Of a stretch of DNA of 64,000 nt, positions 53,909 through 61,371 are shown piece after piece. Under the pieces are notes generated by a model that had not been told where the DNA came from, did no database searches, and saw only the letters and a list, made by a program, of their open reading frames with translations. The stretch lies in the NCBI RefSeq assembly GCF_036002945.1, contig NZ_CP108529.1, forward strand, positions 8,551,001 to 8,615,000, read 5' to 3'. The first letter of the stretch is position 1, and every line of letters begins with the position of its first letter. Position numbers and translations under genes: made by a program. The DNA comes from Streptomyces sp. NBC_01224 (GTDB lineage: Bacteria; Actinomycetota; Actinomycetes; Streptomycetales; Streptomycetaceae).

Positions 53909-54277
53909 TCAGTGAGGCGCCTGCGTCCCCTGGTCTCCCGGAGGCCGGTCACGCTGCTCGTCGCTGTCGCGATGGATGGTCTCGCTTCCGTGGTCACCGA
54001 GCTCATAGGGGGACAGGCCCCGGCCGTCGGGCGGGAAGCTGTCGTCGCCGTGGACATCGCGTTGCTCGATATGGCTCCGGTGGTCGGGCCGCAGCGGCTG
54101 CTCCTCGGGCCGGGGCGGAGGCAGCTCCTGGGCTCGGCGCCGCCTGCCCAGCCAGACGGCACCGATCAGCACGCCCACCAGCGCCACTCCGACAATGCCC
54201 ATGATCGCGCCGGTTGCGCCCCGCCCGTCGGCGAGGGTGAGGGCCAGCGAACTGAGGTCTCCGTTCGATACGTCCAT
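53909..54277 (-). CDS. DUF6479 single-span membrane protein
   Basis: 122 aa from ATG 54277 (GGGAGG upstream). A short outer segment is followed by one membrane helix, TGAIMGIVGVALVGVLIGAV, and the basic anchor WLGRRRRAQE. The cytoplasmic tail PPPRPEEQPLRPDHRSH and PDGRGLSPYELGDHG is the signature of DUF6479, frequent in Streptomyces and of unknown function. Its upstream DNA (54310-54360) is strikingly AT-rich and probably holds the promoter. Confidence 0.82.
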   Translation of the reverse strand: MDVSNGDLSSLALTLADGRGATGAIMGIVGVALVGVLIGAVWLGRRRRAQELPPPRPEEQPLRPDHRSHIEQRDVHGDDSFPPDGRGLSPYELGDHGSETIHRDSDEQRDRPPGDQGTQAPH

Positions 54278-54309
54278 GCCTCCCGGATACCCCGAGGCAG
54301 AGGCATCAC

Positions 54310-54360
54310 TCGGTAATGAGTGTGAATTCATGTTTTAAGTGGATATAAACCTAAAAGTGT
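54310..54360. promoter_or_regulatory. AT-rich promoter region between DUF6479 gene and NrfD remnant
   Basis: About 50 nt with many A/T bases (TTCATGTTTTAAGTGGATAT, then AAACCTAAAAGTGTTTTGG), far below the local GC content. It lies upstream of the minus-strand DUF6479 gene. The exact elements cannot be fixed. Confidence 0.4.
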
Positions 54361-54489
54361 TTTGGTTCCGCACGGGGGTGATCGGAGGGGGCCCCGGCGC
54401 CTGGACCAACCACTTGCCGACGGCTTCGTGTCGCCGTCACCCAGCCGTGGGGCGAGCCTGGAGAGGATCCTCGAATCGCTGGAGGGAAG

Positions 54490-54872
54490 CGATGGGAGTG
54501 CCGAATCCGCTCAGCCGATGGCCGGTCCGGGGATGGCTCCGGCCACGGCCCCCACATGCGAGAACGCACCGGCCGGGCCGCGGAGCGTCGGCTCGGCATG
54601 GTGGGCGAGACCTACCGGCAGGGGCGGGCCGGTGCGCTGCTGCGCTCCGCCCGCATCCTGACCGCGGCCGGCCGGGTGGGTGCGGCGCTCCTCGGCCGCC
54701 GCGGCCGACCGGCGCCGCCGTCGGGGCCGGGCTCGCCCTGCTCGCCGGTTCGGCCCGCACACGCTTCGGGATCTTCGCGGCAGGCATCGCCTCCGCCGAG
54801 GACCCCGTCCGCACCGTCGGCCCCCAGCGCGGGGACGCACCACACAACGCCGAGCGGAAGGAACCGCGGTGA
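54490..54872 (+). pseudogene. NrfD/PsrC-like membrane subunit remnant (C-terminus, two frameshifts)
   Basis: Three successive frames give pieces of the C-terminus of an NrfD (polysulfide-reductase membrane subunit) protein: MAGPGMAPATAPTCENAPAG, then ERRLGMVGETYRQGRAGALL with RSARILTAAGRVGAALLGRR, then GAGLALLAGSARTRFGIFAA followed by GIASAEDPVRTVGPQR. The last is the family's conserved end (TRFGxFxAGxxSAxDPxxTVxPQR). The first seven or so helices are absent. The partner molybdopterin and iron-sulfur subunits are not here either. The stop overlaps the next gene's GTG (GTGA), a leftover of an operon. Confidence 0.72.
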
Positions 54873-55264
54873 ACAGCATCAAGGAGAAGCAGACGGAGGA
54901 GAGCTCGCACGTCGAGGACGTCTCTGTCGTCATCAGCGGGTGCGATACGGGCGACGCGCGGATGGTCTTCGACGCGCTGCGGGCCGCCTTCACCACTGAC
55001 CGGGCCTCGGTCGACGTACCGAAGAAACTCGCGGAAAGGCGCCCCACCGCATGGGTGGCGACGGTCGATGTCACCGAGGAGAGAGTGGTCTCGGGACCGG
55101 TCTCACTCGGCGGACCCGTGTCGATCGATGTGCAGGGCGGCTACTGGGCGGTCGAACGGCTCCGGCGGAGCCTGGCGCATGCCTTCGACGTACGGGTCGT
55201 CGGGACGGTCTCCGGAGATCAGGAGGAAGAGGTACGCCTCCGCCTGAAAAGCCGGGAGAGCTGA
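54869..55264 (+). CDS. Hypothetical protein, formerly coupled to nrfD
   Basis: 131 aa from GTG 54869 (GGAAGGAA upstream). It reads VSVVISGCDTGDARMVFDAL, RAAFTTDRASVDVPKKLAER, WVATVDVTEERVVSGPVSLG and GGYWAVERLRRSLAHAFDVR, an alternating strand and helix pattern with no cysteine cluster, signal or membrane segment. Not recognised as a known family. Whether it belonged to the lost NrfD system or only followed it is unknown. Intact and probably still translated. Confidence 0.65.
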   Translation: MNSIKEKQTEESSHVEDVSVVISGCDTGDARMVFDALRAAFTTDRASVDVPKKLAERRPTAWVATVDVTEERVVSGPVSLGGPVSIDVQGGYWAVERLRRSLAHAFDVRVVGTVSGDQEEEVRLRLKSRES

Positions 55265-55376
55265 GAAAGCCGAGAGAGCCGACAGGCCACGGCCCGGCGA
55301 CGGAGCAATGAGGCAGGAAGGTAATGCATATCTGATAGAAAGCGGACAAAAGGCCACCCCTGAAAGGTGCGAGTGA

Positions 55377-55943
55377 GTGGACCCCTCTCGCGGGCGGGAC
55401 GACGGTACGCAACAGCCGGGAGCAACTGGCGACCGTTCCACCCTGACACTGCACATCAACGGAACCGAGCAGACTCTGACGCTCGATCACCGCACCACGG
55501 TCCTGGACGCGCTCCGCGAACACCTCGACCTCACCGGCGCGAAGAAGGGCTGCGACCACGGACAGTGCGGGGCGTGCACCGTCATCGTCGACGGACGGCG
55601 CGCCAACAGCTGCCTGCTGCTCGCCGTCGCCCACGACGGCGCCGACATCACCACCGTCGAGGGCCTCGCCGACGGCGACCGGCTCCACCCCGTCCAGGAA
55701 GCCTTCCTGGACCGCGACGCCCTGCAGTGCGGCTACTGCACACCCGGCCAGATCTGCTCGGCGGTCGGCATGCTCGGCGAGGCGGCGGACGGCTTCCCGT
55801 CCCATGTCACCGCTCGCACCGCACCCGTATCCACCCCGGCGCCGCTCGACACCCCCGAGATCCGCGAGCGGATGAGCGGCAACCTGTGCCGCTGCGGCGC
55901 CTACCCCCGTATCGTCGAGGCGATCGAGGACGTGGCGCCGTGA
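55377..55943 (+). CDS. paoA: Aldehyde oxidoreductase [2Fe-2S] subunit (PaoA-like)
   Basis: 188 aa from GTG 55377 (AAAGG 9 nt upstream). Residues about 20-95 are a plant-type ferredoxin domain (GAKKGCDHGQCGACTVIVDG, then RRANSCLLLAVA). The second cluster domain has LQCGYCTPGQICSAVGML and SGNLCRCGAYPRIVEAIEDV. Unlike E. coli PaoA, there is no twin-arginine signal (N-terminus MDPSRGRDDGTQQP), so the enzyme should stay in the cytoplasm. First gene of the three-subunit molybdenum hydroxylase; its stop overlaps the next GTG. Confidence 0.92.
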   Translation: MDPSRGRDDGTQQPGATGDRSTLTLHINGTEQTLTLDHRTTVLDALREHLDLTGAKKGCDHGQCGACTVIVDGRRANSCLLLAVAHDGADITTVEGLADGDRLHPVQEAFLDRDALQCGYCTPGQICSAVGMLGEAADGFPSHVTARTAPVSTPAPLDTPEIRERMSGNLCRCGAYPRIVEAIEDVAP

Positions 55944-56926
55944 AACCATTCGCCTACCTCCGCGCCCGGTCCACCGCCGAAGCGGTCCGTGAGAGCTCCG
56001 CCCACCCCGGCGCCGGATTCCTCGGCGGCGGCACCAACCTCGTCGACCTGATGAAGCTCGGAGTGGAAACCCCCGACCTGCTCATCGACATCAGCCGACT
56101 GCCCCTGGACCAGGTGGCCGACACCGACGACGGCGGACTACGGATCGGCGCGACCGTACGCAACAGCGACCTGGCCGCCCATCCCGCTGTACGCACCCGC
56201 TACCCCGTCCTGTCGCAGGCACTGCTGTCCGGCGCATCCGGGCAGCTCCGCAACACCGCCACGACCGGCGGCAACCTGCTGCAGCGCACCCGGTGCCCCT
56301 ACTTCCAGGACACTTCCAAGCCCTGCAACAAGCGGGAACCCGGCACCGGCTGCCCCGCCCTCGAAGGCGCCCACCGCGATCTCGCCGTGCTCGGCCACTC
56401 CGAGCACTGTGTCGCCACGAACCCGTCCGACATGGCCGTGGCCCTGTCCGCGCTCGACGCCACCGTTCAGTTGCACGGGCCGGACGGCGAACGGACCGTA
56501 TCCGCCACCGAATTCCACCGGCTGCCGGGCGACACCCCCCACCGGGACACCGAGATCCGGGTCGGCGAGCTCATCACCGAGGTGGTCCTGCCGCCGAGCC
56601 CGGACGGCGCCGGTTCCCTCTACCGAAAGGCCCGCGACCGCGCCTCGTTCGCGTTCGCCCTCGCGTCCGTCGCCGCGGTACTGAGCGTCCGCGACGGCCG
56701 GATCGAGCATGCGGCGCTGGCCTTCGGCGGGCTTGCCCACCGACCCTGGCGCGCACATGCCGCAGAAGACGCACTCCGGGGCGCACCGGCGACCGACGAG
56801 ACCTTCGAACGGGCCGTGGACGCCGAACTCGCCACGGCCCGGCCGCTGCGCGACAACGCGTTCAAGGTGGGCCTCGCCCGCAATCTGGCCGTCGACGCGC
56901 TGGCCGAACTCGCCGCCGACAGCTGA
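55940..56926 (+). CDS. paoB: Aldehyde oxidoreductase FAD (and 4Fe-4S) subunit (PaoB-like)
   Basis: 328 aa from GTG 55940, overlapping the paoA stop. The FAD-binding domain has GAGFLGGGTNLVDLMKLGVE and LLSGASGQLRNTATTGGNLL. The insertion LQRTRCPYFQDTSKPCNKRE with a further GTGCPA carries the cysteines that bind an extra [4Fe-4S] cluster in the YagS/PaoB subgroup, which separates it from xanthine dehydrogenase subunits. The C-terminal CO_deh_flav_C part (YRKARDRASFAFALASVAAV) is complete. Confidence 0.92.
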   Translation: MKPFAYLRARSTAEAVRESSAHPGAGFLGGGTNLVDLMKLGVETPDLLIDISRLPLDQVADTDDGGLRIGATVRNSDLAAHPAVRTRYPVLSQALLSGASGQLRNTATTGGNLLQRTRCPYFQDTSKPCNKREPGTGCPALEGAHRDLAVLGHSEHCVATNPSDMAVALSALDATVQLHGPDGERTVSATEFHRLPGDTPHRDTEIRVGELITEVVLPPSPDGAGSLYRKARDRASFAFALASVAAVLSVRDGRIEHAALAFGGLAHRPWRAHAAEDALRGAPATDETFERAVDAELATARPLRDNAFKVGLARNLAVDALAELAADS

Positions 56927-56968
56927 GCAACCGCACAAACGCCGACCCGCAGACGTGAGGACCCCGTC

Positions 56969-59068
56969 ATGAGCCAGGCCCCTCCACCACTGGGCACCCC
57001 CGTCGCACGCCGCGAGGGCCGGGACAAGGTCACGGGCGCCGCCCGTTACGCCGCCGAGCACACCCCGCCGGGCTGTCTGTACGGCTGGCCCGTCCCCGCC
57101 ACCATCGCCCGCGGCCGCGTCAGCGCCGTCCACACCGACGAGGCGCTGGCCCTGCCGGGCGTGCATGCCGTCCTCAGCCACGACAACGCCCCGCGGCTGA
57201 AGCAGCCCGATGACCCGATCCTTGCCGTCCTCCAGGACGACCGGGTCCCGCACCGGGGCTGGTACATCGCGCTCGTGGTGGCGGACACGCTCGACCAGGC
57301 CCGTGCCGGGGCCGAGGCACTGCGGATCGCGTACGAGGCCACCGAGCACGATGTCCTTCTGTCCGAGAAGCACCCCGGCCTGTACACGCCGGAGACCGTC
57401 AACGGCGAGTACCCCGCCGTCCGTGAACGCGGCGACGCCGACCGGGCCTTCGCCACGGCACCTGTACAGGTCGACGCCACTTACGCCATCGGCGCCCTGC
57501 ACAACCACCCCATGGAGCCACACGCGTCCACCGCGCAGTGGACGAAGGACGGGCACCTGCACGTACACGACTCGAATCAGGGCTCCACCACGGTCCGCGA
57601 GAGCCTCGCCGCCGCCTTCGGGCTCCGGCCGCAGCAGGTCACCGTGGTCTCCGAACACGTCGGGGGCGGCTTCGGCTGCAAAGGCACCACACGCCCGCAG
57701 GCCGTCCTGGCGGCCATGGCCGCGCGCGACACCGGACGCCCCGTCAAGGTCGCCTTGGACCGGCGCCAGTTGGCTGCCGTGGTCGGCCACCGCCCGCCCA
57801 CCGTGCAGCGCCTCCGGCTCGGTGCCGAACTCGACGGCACCCTCACCTCGGTCTCCCATGAGGTCATCACCCAGACCTCCACCGTCAAGGAGTTCGTGGA
57901 GCAGGCGGCCGTCCCGGCCCGCATCATGTACGGGTCGGCGCACAGCCGTACCACCCATCGTGTGACCGCCCTGGATGTGCCGAGCCCCTCCTGGATGCGC
58001 GCACCGGGCGAAGCCCCGGGCATGTACGCGCTGGAATCCGCCATGGACGAACTCGCCGCGGCCCTCGGCATGGACCCCGTCGAACTGCGCCTGCGCAACG
58101 ATCCGGCCGACGATCCCGACTCCGGCCGCCCGTTCAGCAGCCGAGGCCTCGCCGCCTGTCTGGAGGAGGGTGCCGCACGCTTCGGCTGGTACGACCGCGA
58201 TCCGCGCCCCGCGGTCCGAGAAGAGGGTCCGCTGCTGGTCGGTACGGGTGTCGCGTCCGCCACGTACCCCGTGTACATCGCCGGCTCCAGCGCCTCGGCA
58301 CACGCGGCCCCCGACGGCTCGTACCGCATCCAGGTCAATGCCACCGACATCGGCACCGGCGCCCGCACCGTACTCGCGCAGATCGCGGCCTCCGTACTGG
58401 ACACCCCGGTGGAGAACGTCCGGATCGACATCGGCAGCAGCGAACTGCCCGACGCCCCGCTGGCCGGCGGCTCCTCGGGCACGGCCTCCTGGGGCTGGTC
58501 CGTGCACAAGGCTTCCACTGCGCTCCTGCGGCAGCTGCGCGAGCGCACCGGCCCCCTTCCGGCCGAGGGGCTGACGATCTTCGCGGACACCGGGCAGGAG
58601 ACCTCCGAGGAGTCCCCGTACGCACGGCATGCGTTCGGTGCGCACTTCGCCGAAGTCGCTGTCGACTCCCGCACCGGAGAAGTGCGGGTGCGCCGGATGC
58701 TCGGTGTCTTCGCCGCCGGGCACATCCTCAACCCCCGTACCGCGCGCTCCCAGTTCATCGGAGGTATGACCATGGGAATCGGCATGGCCCTGACCGAGGG
58801 CAGCACCATGGACCCCGTCTTCGGCGACTTCACCGAGAGCGATCTCGCCTCCTACCATGTGCCGGTCTGCGCCGACGTACCGGAGATCGAGGTGCACTGG
58901 ATCGACGAGGACGACCCGCATCTCAACCCGATGGGCAGCAAGGGCATCGGCGAGATCGGCATCGTCGGCGCCGCGGCGGCTGTCGGCAACGCTGTCCGGC
59001 ATGCCACCGGCGTCCGGCTGCGCAGCCTTCCTCTCACCCCGGACACGCTGCTGCCGTATCTGCTCTGA
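56969..59068 (+). CDS. paoC: Aldehyde oxidoreductase molybdenum-binding subunit (PaoC-like)
   Basis: 699 aa, ATG 56969. The N-terminal a/b hammerhead has VTGAARYAAEHTPPGCLYGW. The molybdopterin domain has NHPMEPHASTAQWTKDGHLH, VVSEHVGGGFGCKGTTRPQA, SWMRAPGEAPGMYALESAMD, AGGSSGTASWGWSVHKAS and the C-terminal MGSKGIGEIGIVGAAAAVGN with the catalytic glutamate. It oxidises aromatic or aliphatic aldehydes to acids using a molybdenum cofactor, passing electrons through PaoA and PaoB. No XdhC/PaoD-type maturation gene is in the window. Confidence 0.92.
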   Translation: MSQAPPPLGTPVARREGRDKVTGAARYAAEHTPPGCLYGWPVPATIARGRVSAVHTDEALALPGVHAVLSHDNAPRLKQPDDPILAVLQDDRVPHRGWYIALVVADTLDQARAGAEALRIAYEATEHDVLLSEKHPGLYTPETVNGEYPAVRERGDADRAFATAPVQVDATYAIGALHNHPMEPHASTAQWTKDGHLHVHDSNQGSTTVRESLAAAFGLRPQQVTVVSEHVGGGFGCKGTTRPQAVLAAMAARDTGRPVKVALDRRQLAAVVGHRPPTVQRLRLGAELDGTLTSVSHEVITQTSTVKEFVEQAAVPARIMYGSAHSRTTHRVTALDVPSPSWMRAPGEAPGMYALESAMDELAAALGMDPVELRLRNDPADDPDSGRPFSSRGLAACLEEGAARFGWYDRDPRPAVREEGPLLVGTGVASATYPVYIAGSSASAHAAPDGSYRIQVNATDIGTGARTVLAQIAASVLDTPVENVRIDIGSSELPDAPLAGGSSGTASWGWSVHKASTALLRQLRERTGPLPAEGLTIFADTGQETSEESPYARHAFGAHFAEVAVDSRTGEVRVRRMLGVFAAGHILNPRTARSQFIGGMTMGIGMALTEGSTMDPVFGDFTESDLASYHVPVCADVPEIEVHWIDEDDPHLNPMGSKGIGEIGIVGAAAAVGNAVRHATGVRLRSLPLTPDTLLPYLL

Positions 59069-59131
59069 CCTGGGCAGATACTTTTTGTACGGCAGGCCCC
59101 TCGGCCTCTGTGTTGCGCGTCCGGCTCTGCA

Positions 59132-59153
59132 GGGTCACCCTGTTGAGTGACCC
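59132..59153. promoter_or_regulatory. Inverted repeat between paoC and HATPase gene
   Basis: GGGTCAC-N8-GTGACCC is a perfect 7-bp inverted repeat, too weak for a convincing terminator and close to the next gene's promoter. The half-sites TCACC and AGTGA occur in BldD sites, but the orientation differs from the usual consensus, so no regulator is assigned. Confidence 0.4.
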
Positions 59154-59242
59154 AGAAGTGACATCTGCTCACTCTTCGTATGCGGGGGGTCGTTGGTTCA
59201 ATGGGGCGAAGTCAGTGGGCCTCGATGTGAGGAGCCTCGACG

Positions 59243-59752
59243 ATGACCGTTCAATTCGACCGGCACTATCTGGTCGAACTCCAGGTTTCGGCAGAGCGTG
59301 TTTCGCAGCTGCGGCGGATAATCGCCGCGCACCTCCGCCATTGGAGTCTCGAACTTCATATCCGGCCGGTGTGCCGGGGTGTGGAGGAGCTGCTGACCAA
59401 TGTCCACCGGCATGTCGGTGACGACAACAACTGTGTCGTCGAACTCCGATGGTCCGGGCGGCATCTCACGGTCTCTGTCGCCGACAACGGCTCCGAGATG
59501 CCGCGGCTGCTCAGCACCGGCGGCGGTGGTCTCAGCCGCGTCATGGCCCTGAGCGACAGCTGGGGTACCTGCCGCACGGCCGACGGCAAAGTCGTCTGGT
59601 TCACCCGGTACGCCAAAGAGCCGCGCACCGTCGACCTGCTGCCGTTGCCGCCGCTGCCCGGTGCGGGCGAGTTCCGTTGTCCGCCCGTCGCTGTTCCGGA
59701 TCCGGTTCCCGAAACCACGACGGCATCCGACTCCGCCCCCGCTCTCGTCTGA
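59243..59752 (+). CDS. HATPase_c-like anti-sigma/histidine-kinase-fold ATP-binding protein
   Basis: 169 aa, ATG 59243 with GAGGAG upstream. It has the N-box in IRPVCRGVEELLTNVHRHVG, the G1 motif LTVSVADNGSEMPRLL and the GGGGLSRVMALSDSWG lid, all of the GHKL fold in the RsbW-like group that is expanded in Streptomyces. Such proteins bind ATP and often act as anti-sigma factors. No partner anti-anti-sigma protein lies nearby. The C-terminal 40 residues are Pro/Thr-rich and probably disordered. Confidence 0.85.
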   Translation: MTVQFDRHYLVELQVSAERVSQLRRIIAAHLRHWSLELHIRPVCRGVEELLTNVHRHVGDDNNCVVELRWSGRHLTVSVADNGSEMPRLLSTGGGGLSRVMALSDSWGTCRTADGKVVWFTRYAKEPRTVDLLPLPPLPGAGEFRCPPVAVPDPVPETTTASDSAPALV

Positions 59753-59936
59753 GTCGGGCCACCAGGACCGGTACTGCCGGCTTCCGTACCCGCTGAACGC
59801 TTCACCTCCCGGCGCGGACGGCGTGCGCACCGCACGCCTGGTCCGCGCCGGTCGGGTATCCGCCCGGCAAGGCCCGCGTTGCGGCACGGCGCGCGGCGCT
59901 GCACGGTCGAAGTAGCGAGGCAAGGAGGCCCCAGTC

Positions 59937-61361
59937 ATGCCCATCGCGACGGTCAACCCCGCGAACGGCGAGACGCTCAGAACGTTCGACGCACTGGGAG
60001 AGGCGGAGATCGAGCAGAAGCTCGACGCCGCCGACACCGCGTTCCGGCAGTACCGCACCACCGGATTCGACGAGCGGGCCGGCCTGCTGAATCTGGCCGC
60101 CGGTCTTCTCGACGAGGACGTGCAGGACATCGCGCGCACCATGACCACCGAAATGGGCAAGCCCGTCAAGGCGGCCCGAGCGGAGGCCGCCAAGTGCGTG
60201 AAGGCGATGCGCTGGTACGCGGCCCACGCCGAAGAACTTCTCGCGGACGAGCATCCGCCGGCGGACGATGTGCAGGACTCCGGTGCCTCCAGGGCCTATG
60301 TCCACTATCGCCCGCTGGGCGCCGTCCTCGCCGTGATGCCGTGGAACTTCCCGCTCTGGCAGGTCGTACGATTCGCCGCCCCCGCACTGATGGCCGGGAA
60401 CGTCGGCCTGCTCAAGCACGCGTCGAACGTCCCGCAGACGGCGATGTATCTGGAGGGCCTGTTCCGCCGGGCCGGATTCCCCGTGGGATGCTTCCAGACA
60501 CTGCTGGTGGGATCCGGAGCCGTCGAGTCGATCCTCCGCGACCGCCGGGTCGCCGCCGCCACCCTCACCGGCAGCGAGCCGGCCGGCCGCTCGGTCGCGT
60601 CGATCGCCGGCGACGAGGTGAAGCACACCGTGCTGGAACTGGGCGGCAGCGACCCGTATCTCGTCATGCCGTCGGCGGACGTCGCCAGGGCCGCCCGGAC
60701 CGCCGTGACCGCCCGCGTGCAGAACAACGGCCAGTCCTGCATCGCCGCCAAACGATTCATCGTGCACACGGAGGTGTACGACGAGTTCGCCGAGCGGTTC
60801 ACCGTGGGCATGCGTGATCTGACGGTCGGCGACCCGCTGCAGGAATCCACCGACGTCGGACCGCTCTCCAGCGAACAGGGCCGCGCCGACCTGGAGGACC
60901 TGGTGGACGACGCGGTACGGCAGGGCGCGAGCGTGCTCTGCGGAGGCGGCCGGCCCGACGACCTGGGCCCTGAGCTGGAGCGGGGCTGGTTCTACGCCCC
61001 CACCGTCCTCACCGGAATCACGACCGGCATGCGCATCCACCGCGAGGAGACCTTCGGCCCCGTCGCCACGCTCTACCGCGTCGAAGGGCTGGACGAAGCC
61101 GTGGCGCTCGCCAACGACAGCCCCTTCGGACTCAGCTCCAACGTATGGACCCGCGACGCGGACGAGGCCCGTCGCTGTGTGCGCGATCTGGAGGCGGGTG
61201 GTGTCTTCTTCAACGGCATGACGGCGTCCCATCCCGCGCTGCCCTTCGGCGGCGTGAAGCGCTCCGGCTACGGACGTGAACTCTCCGGGCACGGCATCCG
61301 CGAATTCTGCAACGCGACCACGGTCTGGTACGGCCCCGATCCCGTCGGCGCCACGTCCTAG
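59937..61361 (+). CDS. Succinate-semialdehyde/aldehyde dehydrogenase, NAD(P)-dependent
   Basis: 474 aa with a perfect AAGGAGG site before ATG 59937. It has the aldehyde dehydrogenase core: AVLAVMPWNFPLWQVVRFAA (cofactor loop), ATLTGSEPAGRSVASIAGDE, LELGGSDPYLVMPSADVARA (general-base glutamate) and QNNGQSCIAAKRFIVHTEVY with the catalytic cysteine, then REETFGPVATLY. Closest in pattern to the GabD2/succinic semialdehyde group of actinobacteria. The gene ends 10 nt before the phosphoketolase start, so the two form one transcript. Confidence 0.9.
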   Translation: MPIATVNPANGETLRTFDALGEAEIEQKLDAADTAFRQYRTTGFDERAGLLNLAAGLLDEDVQDIARTMTTEMGKPVKAARAEAAKCVKAMRWYAAHAEELLADEHPPADDVQDSGASRAYVHYRPLGAVLAVMPWNFPLWQVVRFAAPALMAGNVGLLKHASNVPQTAMYLEGLFRRAGFPVGCFQTLLVGSGAVESILRDRRVAAATLTGSEPAGRSVASIAGDEVKHTVLELGGSDPYLVMPSADVARAARTAVTARVQNNGQSCIAAKRFIVHTEVYDEFAERFTVGMRDLTVGDPLQESTDVGPLSSEQGRADLEDLVDDAVRQGASVLCGGGRPDDLGPELERGWFYAPTVLTGITTGMRIHREETFGPVATLYRVEGLDEAVALANDSPFGLSSNVWTRDADEARRCVRDLEAGGVFFNGMTASHPALPFGGVKRSGYGRELSGHGIREFCNATTVWYGPDPVGATS

Positions 61362-61371
61362 GAGACACAAC

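Noticed and set aside
53821..54204. Plus-strand frame opposite the DUF6479 gene
   Set aside because: The minus strand carries a recognisable membrane helix and the DUF6479 tail; the plus frame is a shadow.
56138..59002. 954-codon minus-strand open frame opposite paoB and paoC
   Set aside because: Composition is low-complexity Gly/Val/Asp/Arg and there is no domain; the plus-strand genes are unambiguous.
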